NCBI GenBank assembly: GCA_002751075.1
Contig: NAOQ01000634.1
Location: 2,517-13,304 of the forward strand
Length of the DNA stretch: 10,788 nucleotides
Direction of reading: 5' to 3'
DNA from: Ichthyophonus hoferi
Taxonomy: Eukaryota; Opisthokonta; Ichthyosporea; Ichthyophonida; Ichthyophonidae
How positions within the stretch are numbered: position 1 is the first letter of the stretch; every line of letters begins with the position of its first letter. The position numbers and the translations under genes were made by a program. Below the pieces are notes generated by a model that had not been told where the DNA came from, did not search any database, and saw only the letters and a list, made by a program, of their open reading frames with translations. Shown here piece by piece: positions 1 to 7,576 of this stretch.

Positions 1-1499
1 GGAGGCATTGCACAATTATAAGCTCGTGGTGATTGGCTAGAACTAAGGTGCTCACATTCCTACACGATGGAATATGGAATTGTCCGTATGCGACATCTGA
101 TTAGTGATTGTAATTATTTAAGATAATCCCTTAGTATCTTTAGATTTGAGGTATTTCCAATACTAAGCTATTTGTAACTGTAGAAACATTATTTTTACTT
201 TCTGTACAATTCAATGATTTTTTTTTTGTTGAATCATTGTTTTTAGTTTTTTAATTTTTAAAAAATTAACGCTGATAATCTTGTTATTTATTTTAGCTGA
301 GGTAGTGCTAAATATTTGCATCAATTGAAAGGTAATGGATGATGGACAATTAAAATTAATATAGAAAACCAATCATGTTGGTGTGCTTGTGGGAATGAAA
401 GATCAAAGCATTCGCCTGATCTTTGCCATTTTATTGGCTATTATATTAGAGAGCTCTATTGTTTGGTATTATTTGTAATATTTTCTGAATCCGTTGTAAT
501 AACAAGAGTCGTTGGTGAGTCACTTATGTATTTGAGTGCATATCACCTAGATGCCAGGAGCCGCCATCTATCTATCTATTGAATTCTAAACTAAGATTGC
601 ATCCATTTATATCTCCTCTAGTGTGTGCAATAATATTTCACACGTAATTTAGTCATAGCGTATATACAGGCCTATATCTAAGCTATGTAATATTTGTACA
701 CAGACAATATAGATGGGTGTGTTTAATGGATTTATAATGAATATGTAGTCATACTATGCTAAGGACCCTCATTTTTGAAGAAAGTAAGGAAGATATAAAA
801 CGAGATCCTATAGTAGCAATGCTTTTCCTATTACTAAAATAAGTTGAATATGACTCTCAGTCTTCAACTGAGTTGGTCACTGGTGATTATACAGGAGAAA
901 ATGAAGACTTTTAATGAGAAATTAAATACTTTTCCTAAAAAAAATAGAAATAGTAACTTAATGTACAGAATTTTGTTTATTTATACACTTTGATTACTTA
1001 TGTCAATATCAGTTTATTAGACTATTTTATCTATTTTTTTTAACTTCATTTTAATTGTTTAGTACTGAACCATTTATGTTAACAAATTAACAGGATTTTC
1101 CATATTAATTAAGTTTCTAAAAATAGCAAGTCTAAGTGTGGAATAAAATAAAATTATATTGCACGATCTCTTGCCCTTAGAGTATTATTGTGTAGTGAAA
1201 AACCCAAATAAAAGTTACATTTAGCTCAAAAAATATTTTTGGGTAAACTGCAATTGGAATAATGAGCAAACATTTCTAATTTTTAATTAATTATTATTAG
1301 TAGTGGCCATTGGTGACTGTGGAAATCACCAGAACTCTGGATTTTCTTCCGATTGATTTTTACAGTCTCCTCTATGGCTGCCTGTCTTTCATTTGATTTC
1401 ACTTTAATTACACGTTCTAAGTAACGAATAGATGCGTCAATTGGCTTTTTAATATCAATTAATTACATGCTAATTGGTTTAAATAGTTTAATTCGTCTT
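1..1499. other. upstream region without a supported gene
   Basis: AT-rich DNA with many stops in all frames. No recognised protein block, tRNA or rRNA is visible. Three stretches are more coding-like than the background: + strand 343-582, + strand 756-842 and - strand 1462-1283. None matches a family I can name with confidence; the first and third are discussed as findings. A perfect 8-bp inverted repeat (AAAGATCA at 399-406, TGATCTTT at 418-425) could form a hairpin with an 11-nt loop. Confidence 0.6.
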
Positions 1500-1809
1500 A
1501 TTTTTACTCCAATAATATTTTCGGTTGACATTATTTGAATAATTAATCGCACACTAATCGTTATAAAGACTCCAATGGTCCAGGTGGGCCTTATTAATCG
1601 CTGAGATATATTTTTGATTAATATTAACAATCCAATAATAGGTTCAATTAAGATTTAATCAAGAAATAACTGCAGATTAATCGGTATGCGATCAAGGTCA
1701 AACTACTGTATAGTAGATATATAATATATAATAGCATATGTTACTTGAAACTATTATTACTATTGACACACACTCTATACCCTTGTTAGTATTTTGTTTT
1801 TCGCAAAAA
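1500..1809 (+). promoter_or_regulatory. probable NAA20 promoter with three CCAAT boxes and repeated TAATCG motifs
   Basis: CCAAT occurs at 1509-1513, 1572-1576 and 1632-1636, spaced 63 and 60 bp. TAATCG occurs at 1544-1549, 1555-1560, 1595-1600 and 1678-1683, three of the four as ATTAATCG. An AT-rich TATATAATATATAATA stretch at 1718-1733 lies about 80 bp before the start codon and could act as a TATA element, though such strings are common in this DNA. CCAAT is the NF-Y site in many eukaryotes, and its regular spacing directly upstream of a housekeeping gene is the main support. The promoter role and the start of transcription are inferred. Confidence 0.45.
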
Positions 1810-4421
1810 ATGACAGAAATACGCCGTTTTACATGTGATGACATGTTCAAATTCAATAGTGTGTAAGTAATCTCTATTATTCTTTCTCTTTCGAATATTT
1901 TCTCACTCTCACTCTCACATAAAGTTTCTTCAATTAAAACATTACACTCGCACAGCATTGTCACCCTTTACAAATATTACATGCATATTGGAACTCATTC
2001 CCGAAAAAACAACTGTTTCCTGCGAATTTATTAATGCCAATTATGATGTAAGCACTTTGTGGTTGTGTTTTCATTGTCATACCTCACTCTTTGATTTACT
2101 TTCTTTTTTCTTGCTTCACTATAGAAACATGTCTACAACATGAAATTATGGCTTATTTACTGTTACATCTTTTAATCCTGTTATACGTATTATTATCAAG
2201 TAAATCATTACCTTGTCTTGTCATTTACCCTCTCCTCACTATTACTCTTCCTCGCCTATGTTATTATTTTGTGAAATTGTAGCATATATACATAAAACTT
2301 TATGTCCTCTTCTTCTCTCTCCTCAAAGCATTACTACCTAGAATTTTCATTTTGATCTTATAGTTAATATTTTATTTTATTGTATTAATTCTTCAATATA
2401 TAGCATTGTCTTTTTATAGAAAAATTGTCTAATTTTCTCTATCTTCTCTCCACAGGAATCTGGACCCATTGACTGAAACCGTAAGCTATGAGATTGTATA
2501 TAATTATGTTGAATGAGTAGTTATTTTAAATGGGTGTAATATATATACTTTAACCTATATGAGTTGCAGTATATTACATTATAATGTAGCACTCTAAACA
2601 GATACTACATCATATGTATTAATTCGGTTATTTTATACTTATATAATACATATTGCATTCCTTAGTATTACTGAAAAGCATGTTATTGTCATACCAACCA
2701 CCAATAACCAACCAGTACACTCTTTATTCCACCAGTATAATTTAGGGTTTTATCTGCAATACATGGCTGTATGGCCCAGTTATTTCTCAGTATGTCAGTC
2801 GCCTTCCGAGGCCATGATGGGATATGGTATGTATATATTGTATTATATTTATAGGGTGCCATTATACAATCGTACTATCATACTACTATTCTGTCGTATG
2901 ATCATGCTATTATACTACTATTCTAGCATACTAACATACTATTAACCTATTAACCTATTGTCCTATCATACTATAATACCATTATAACAATACCTAACAG
3001 CATATCTTTAGCGTTAATTCCCATCACTGATCCACCTACTAACTGATTGATGGAAAGTCATGGGTAAGGCGGAAGGCCAAGGGAAGGAATGGCATGGTCA
3101 TGTGACTGCACTCACTGTTGCCCCTGATTACCGCCGATTAGGATTAGGAGAGCTGATGATGAATATGTTGGAGAGGGTGTCGGAGCATATGTATGTATAT
3201 AGATATATGTGCATGTGCATGTGTATATGTATATGTATATATATGTGTTATGTGTGTATATGTATATGTATATATATGTGTTTGTGTGTATATGTATATG
3301 TATATGCATGTATATATGTATGCACCTATGTACATATGTATGTGCGTGTACTTGGTGTGTAGTGATATAGATCTATGTAGTTATAGCCTCAAGTATTGAC
3401 TAGTTGCTTGTACATATGTTTGTTGAATTATTCATTTATTTATTTGTTTGCTTATTCTTTATGGCTATCTTATATTCTTAGTATAAAGTGTACATATTAC
3501 TGTACAGCTGTCTCGATCTTTATCGTTGTCTGCATCATTGCCAAGATATTAAGCAAAAACTACATGTTAATATATAAAAAATCCTTTATTGATTTACTTT
3601 TTAAACTACTATATACTGTGTTCATTTTATTAAAAGACACTCTTTATTTCTTTGATATCATGTATCTATCTATTCTCTTTCTCTGTACATATAATATTGT
3701 CTCTGCTATGAACTGCAGTTGTTATTTGAATTCCTTCAATATTAATCTGACATGAACGATATCATATATATATATGTATTTATGTATGTACTGTCATGCC
3801 TTCATACATACGATTATACATACGACCATACCTGTTACCCTACATATTATCCTACATACTACCATACTTATTATCCTACATACTATCCTACATACTGCCA
3901 TACATATTATCCTACATACTATCCTACATACTACCATACTTATTATCATACATACTACCGTACATATTATCCTACATACTACCATACATATTATCCTACA
4001 TACTATCCTAAATACTACCATGCATATTATCCTACATACTATCCTACATACTACCATACTTATTATCCTACATACTATCCTGCATACTACCATACTTATT
4101 ATCCTACACACTATCATATATTCCCTAACGATCCTTTCACTTATAGATATGACGGTTACTTTGTAGATCTATTTGTCCGCGTATCCAATGACGTGGCAGT
4201 ACGCATGTATACCAAATTAGGCTATGTGATATATCGACGCATCATAAACTATTATTCAGGAGTTCCGACGGAGGATGCATTTGGTATGTATTGTCCAATC
4301 ATCTTACCATTTTAAAAATAGACTTGCGTGTTATTCGATAGTCTATTTTTTATTTTTTATGTTATATTTCACAGTATTGTATGGTGTTATATAGTTCAGA
4401 CATCAATGTAGTATATGTATG

Positions 4422-4456
<35 letters not shown>

Positions 4457-5452
4457 GCTTAGCTATTGGCCTAGATATCAATATAGATTTTTATATAAAA
4501 ACTTATTTAAGAGTTTTAGCGACTCACCTACACGTGACATGGGTATATATACATATAACAATACATATACATATAACAATGCATATACATATAACTATAT
4601 ATATATATATTATAACATAGAGTACCTAATGAGCTAGTCACCTCTTTTTTCATTTCTTGCCTTTCATGGAAACCTTTTCTTGCATGATATATCACAATTT
4701 CACATCGGTTTATTTTTAACTATCCATGTTGATTGACTCTTTCCTGTTTAGCACTTAAATATGATTTTATTTGCGTACATGTATATATGTTATATGTACA
4801 CACAAATATTTGGCTTCTTGAATCTGCATATGCACGAGCACTTACAGATATACACTCTCACTCATTCAACCATATATATATATGCATACACACGTACATA
4901 CACACACATATATATACGCATACACGTACACACATATATGCATACACGTACATACATACAATATTATATTACTCCTATCCTATCTAGAACTAAAAAAACC
5001 ATTGTCTAGAAGTCAGAATGACTCTTGGGTAATGCGTGATTTTTCATGGGATGATTGGACACCAACATTTATAATTATTTTAGCGTATTTTATGATGTAT
5101 TTTCTCTGGTCAAGCAGTAATATTCTTATGGGGACTATATCAGCCAATTAACTGACTGTGTGTTATTCCTATGCACTTATTATCATCTTTTGTTTTGTTT
5201 CTATCTCCTGTATATACTTTCTCTTTATTTATCCAACTTCTTATTTTATTTCCTGTGTTCCTTTACAAGAAGTCTTTATATATAAATAAAAACACATACA
5301 CATACACATACACATACATAAACATACACATACATAAACATACACACATGCACATATGCCTAGACATGAGGAAAGCATTACCGCGAGATGCAAAAAAGGA
5401 GTCGATGGTTCCATTGACTCACCCTGTGCGCGCAGAAGAACTTTATAGTTAA
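1810..5452 (+). CDS. NAA20: NAA20, catalytic subunit of N-terminal acetyltransferase B (NatB), complete in six exons
   Basis: Coding exons are 1810-1862, 2456-2480, 2736-2826, 3058-3190, 4147-4283 and 5364-5452 (stop TAA 5450-5452). All introns are GT-AG, with phases 2, 0, 1, 2 and 1. The product is 175 residues; human NAA20 has 178. Seen: N-terminus MTEIRRFTCDDMFKF, then VNLDPLTETY (Glu25 and Tyr27 as in human), WHGHVTAL (68-75), the acetyl-CoA-binding motif RRLGLG (82-87), FVDLFVRVSN (106-115), the paired tyrosines 136-137 and the tail DMRKALPRD (147-155). This is a whole GNAT fold with no breaks. Known for the family: with NAA25 it forms ribosome-bound NatB, which acetylates nascent chains starting Met-Asp, Met-Glu, Met-Asn or Met-Gln. 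The start at 1810 matches the family's MT- start and has A-rich context (AAAAATGA). An in-frame ATG at 1738 would add 24 residues the family lacks. The 25-nt second exon is unusually small. Confidence 0.96.
1863..2455 (+). other. NAA20 intron 1 (593 bp) with a possible cryptic exon
   Basis: The donor is GTAAGT and the acceptor is CTCTCCACAG preceded by a good pyrimidine tract (about 2430-2455). The phase is 2. Besides AT-rich filler it contains a 92-nt stretch (1956-2047) bounded by CGCACAG and GTAAGC, discussed as a candidate poison exon. No tandem repeat of note is present. Confidence 0.85.
3187..3345 (+). repeat. TG/TA microsatellite with a 32-33 bp higher-order unit
   Basis: Alternating TATG/TATA/TGTG begins in the last codons of NAA20 exon 4 and runs into intron 4. 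The block starting GTGTATATGTATATG recurs at 3221, 3254 and 3286, so about three 32-33 bp copies are arranged in tandem. The small ORFs seen here on both strands are translations of this repeat and are not genes. Confidence 0.9.
3191..4146 (+). other. NAA20 intron 4 (956 bp), largely tandem repeat
   Basis: The donor is GTATGT and the acceptor TTATAG, phase 2. The 5' part is a TG/TA repeat that begins at the splice site. The middle (about 3350-3760) is plain AT-rich DNA with nothing recognised. The 3' part is a 12-bp minisatellite ending about 30 bp before exon 5. The intron is assigned because ERVSEH and YDGYFVDLF join in frame, giving the same spacing as plant NAA20. Confidence 0.9.
3836..4116 (+). 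repeat. 12-bp minisatellite, consensus near TAYTAYCMTACA, about 23 copies
   Basis: Units such as TATTATCCTACA, TACTACCATACA and TACTATCCTACA follow each other with few changes. The length is a multiple of three and the unit has no stop in most frames, so ORFs appear in three + frames and one - frame (one reads Tyr-Tyr-Pro-Thr / Tyr-Tyr-His-Thr repeats). These ORFs are artefacts of the array, which lies inside intron 4. Confidence 0.93.
4426..4453. repeat. (TA)14 dinucleotide run
   Basis: An uninterrupted TA alternation of 28 bp in NAA20 intron 5, preceded by (GTAT)n. Confidence 0.95.
4547..4612 (+). repeat. 18-bp tandem repeat, three copies, followed by a TA run
   Basis: ACATATAAC recurs at 4551, 4569 and 4587 with exact 18-bp spacing inside ACATATAACAATACATAT-like units. 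It then decays into alternating TA near 4595-4612. It lies in NAA20 intron 5. Confidence 0.85.
4868..4966 (+). repeat. CA/TA-rich microsatellite
   Basis: Irregular CATACA, ACGTACA and TATATA units with two longer related blocks, GCATACACACGTACATAC and GCATACACGTACATACATAC. Purine-pyrimidine alternation is nearly continuous. It lies in NAA20 intron 5. Confidence 0.85.
5292..5357 (+). repeat. ACATAC array beside the last NAA20 acceptor
   Basis: CACATA/CATACA hexamers with two copies of ACATACATAAACATACACA. The array ends six bases before the acceptor AG at 5362-5363 and leaves almost no pyrimidine tract. Confidence 0.88.
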
Positions 5453-5676
5453 CCCAGCATTGTGATTGGATAAAAAACACATCTTATATTGAATGATATG
5501 GCTTACTATTGATAGATAATCATGTTGGCCATGATATTGAAAGAGATTTTATTGGAAATTGTGTATGTATAAGTAAGATGAAGTCGCCATAGATCGCATG
5601 CACAGTGCATACGTTGTGTATATGAATGGCTGCGGTTTGTGTAGTGTTGCATTGATAATTGCTATCGTGTGAGGGT

Positions 5677-5682
5677 AATAAA
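5677..5682 (+). terminator. candidate NAA20 poly(A) signal
   Basis: AATAAA lies 225 bases after the NAA20 stop and is followed within 30 bases by a TTTTGAGTTTAAG stretch rich in T and G. It is the first canonical hexamer downstream of the coding sequence. Such hexamers are frequent in AT-rich DNA, so the cleavage site is inferred. Confidence 0.5.
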
Positions 5683-6815
5683 ATATTTCAATATTTAAGA
5701 AATTATTTTGAGTTTAAGTAGACCTAGATGGGTATTATACCATTATACTATTATCATTACATTGTTATTCACTTCGTAATATATTAGATATTAATATAAC
5801 TACCTTCAACCTAGATTATGCAAGTCCTATTAATGCATATTATATAGGCTACTATACTGTATGCGTACTGATAATGGTAGTGTTCTTGTATGTGTATACA
5901 TAAGTTTATATGCACTTGCACCCTACACGGTTGCCTTTCAACCTTTTATATACCGTGGCAGCTCAAGTTCATCCCCACTCTGTTAGTATATATATTACTA
6001 TCCCATTCATTGTTTACCTTTTTAAAGTAGTTATTAATCTGGGTGTAGTATGTGAAGCTATGGGTCGAATATTGTATTGTGCAACTTTTGAAGTTTAACG
6101 AATTATGTCATTATGTGCTAAAATATACCAAAATATCGATTGTTATTAAAGTACCCAAAACCTAATTGCAAATTACTTAGATAAACAAACAATAGTTTTA
6201 CCAAGTCATAACTTGAACATATTTTCGCTTGAGAATCAATACGAAAAATGTGCAATTATAGCCGAGCTTATCAAATCTATTAATTTATTTGAGACTAGTT
6301 AGGCTAATTAGGTTAACTAAAACTATGTTTTGAATTAAAATACCCTTCGTCTCAAACTCGCCTACTCCAACCACATATGTGGGTGGCCTTGAATCTATAC
6401 TGTACATTATGTCTTAACTGGTGCTGTTACATTATATTTCCTTCATCACAATTGGGTAATCATCATTTTAATCATGCTTACGTGATTATGCAATCCAATC
6501 GAAATCAATAGTTTGATTTACAAGATTAGAATTATTATTATTATTTTTCATTACTTTATTTAAAAGTATTACTATTGGTACACCCTAATGGTACAAACCC
6601 AATACACAGTAGTCTTGTATTATATAACATTATGTTGTGTAGAATACAACAGCTTATTTTTGAAATATAATAGTAAACTCTATTTACTTACCAATATCAT
6701 AATAACCTATATTTAAAGTAAAAGCATTACTTAGCTATTAAAACAATTCAAAACAGGATATAAAAGTGAACAAGTGGCACTTTAGCTGAGCCCATACACC
6801 ATCCATTACTAACAG

Positions 6816-6936
6816 GGGAAAATTTACGTAATTTAGGAAGAGTAAAGTTATTTAATTAGGCTGATCAATTTAATTTAAAATTTTAATAAGCAAATGCCAT
6901 TCAACCGTTAAAGTGCGTGATTGAATAAATTTTCCC
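6816..6936. mobile_element. possible MITE-like 121-bp element with 11-bp terminal inverted repeats
   Basis: GGGAAAATTTA at 6816-6826 is matched exactly by TAAATTTTCCC at 6926-6936. The interior is AT-rich with no ORF. A clean target-site duplication is not evident at either end, so this could be a chance inverted repeat. MITEs are short non-coding DNA transposons moved by transposases encoded elsewhere. Confidence 0.3.
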
Positions 6937-7097
6937 ATACCTTCTGTAACACATTTTTATACGTAATTTAACCGTTATGAATCAATTAATGGGTTGTAGT
7001 ATTAGTCCTAGTTGATTTAGATCTGGAGACTGTAATTACTGCTTATACCAAGTATTTAACTCCAAGATTTCTCTAAGGTGTATATATGTTATAAGAA

Positions 7098-7284
7098 AAT
7101 TCTGTTACAAATTAACTACTCTTACGCTGCGATTCAGTTATAGTGCAACTCTCCCACGACTTAAATAGTTAATTAATTGGCTAACTATACTAAGATGTAG
7201 TAAGTATTTCAAGTCGAGTGAAATTCTTTAAAAGTTAATTACTCACTCTAAGTTATGATTCGGTTATAGTATAATTCTGTTACA
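7098..7284 (+). repeat. imperfect direct duplication of about 45 bp
   Basis: GCGATTCAGTTATAGTGCAACTCT (first copy around 7129) corresponds to ATGATTCGGTTATAGTATAATTCT (around 7255). In both copies TTAAYTACTC precedes it by about 20 bases. AATTCTGTTACAAA also occurs twice, at about 7098 and 7271, flanking the whole segment. The offset between the main copies is about 126 bp, and divergence suggests an old event. Confidence 0.6.
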
Positions 7285-7333
7285 AAATAAATAAATGAAT
7301 GAATACTTTGCTGTAGATTACGTAACTAAATAT

Positions 7334-7363
7334 AATACAATACAATACAATACAATACAATAC
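7334..7363. repeat. (AATAC)6 pentanucleotide array
   Basis: Six perfect AATAC units, trailing into AATATAATATA. It lies about 215 bp before the Nudix start codon. On the other strand it reads as GTATT, a rotation of the TATTG unit found in the third Nudix intron. Confidence 0.95.
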
Positions 7364-7576
7364 AATATAATATATGTAATACACATGATTTTAACGTCAA
7401 TCAAATTGTAGGAATTTGCATATAAGGTGCTGAACATTAATTACTATAATGAAAATTAATTATTAGATCTTAATAAAGCCTGGAAAATATAGGCTTATCT
7501 AGTAGGTACATAAATATAATCTGTTAGAGTGCTTAGTGTATTGCTTTTACACTGGAATAAAATTGAACTGAGCAAA

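Larger units (their letters stand above)
4284..5363 (+). other. NAA20 intron 5 (1080 bp) with four repeat tracts and a possible alternative last exon
   Basis: The donor is GTATGT and the acceptor is GCCTAG, phase 1, joining EDAF to DMRKALPRD through a split Asp codon. It holds a (TA)14 run, an 18-bp tandem repeat, a CA/TA tract and an ACATAC tract next to the acceptor. Between the last two, 4988-5151 is open in the exon 5 phase and is treated as a finding. The true acceptor has a poor pyrimidine tract because the A-rich ACATAC array occupies its place. Confidence 0.88.
5453..7576. other. intergenic region between NAA20 and the Nudix gene
   Basis: About 2.1 kb without a supported gene. It holds the presumed NAA20 3' UTR and poly(A) signal, a palindrome ATGCACAGTGCAT at 5599-5611, the 12-bp palindrome CCACATATGTGG (about 6371-6382), a 62-codon ORF at 5910-6098 of unknown status, a possible 121-bp inverted-repeat element (6816-6936), an imperfect duplication (about 7098-7284) and a pentanucleotide array (7334-7363). 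The Nudix promoter must lie in its last part, but no clear motif picks it out. Confidence 0.7.

Noticed and set aside
2-40. Frame reading EALHNYKLVVIG, similar to the start of Ras-family GTPases
   Set aside because: Only 12 residues before a stop, no following G1 loop in any frame nearby, and it is at the very edge of the window.
331-345. GGATGATGG considered as a C box of a C/D snoRNA
   Set aside because: It departs from RTGATGA, and no matching D box or terminal stem was found at a fitting distance.
756-842. 28-codon ORF containing FEESKEDIKRDPIVAM
   Set aside because: Coding-like composition, but very short and without homology I can recognise or a convincing upstream exon.
3112-3399. 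Several ORFs of 60-100 codons on both strands around the TG/TA repeat
   Set aside because: They translate the microsatellite. The only real coding part is the start of the + frame from 3060, which is NAA20 exon 4.
3396-3755. 119-codon + ORF rich in Y, I, L, C and S
   Set aside because: It lies inside NAA20 intron 4, has AT-rich hydrophobic composition only, no recognised domain and no splice sites in suitable phase.
3774-4166. Overlapping ORFs in other + frames and on the - strand across the 12-bp array
   Set aside because: A stop-free repeat of length 3n opens every frame; no non-repeat protein sequence is present.
5241-5480. - strand ORF overlapping NAA20 exon 6
   Set aside because: It is the complement of exon 6 plus the ACATAC array (a VCVC-type repeat translation).
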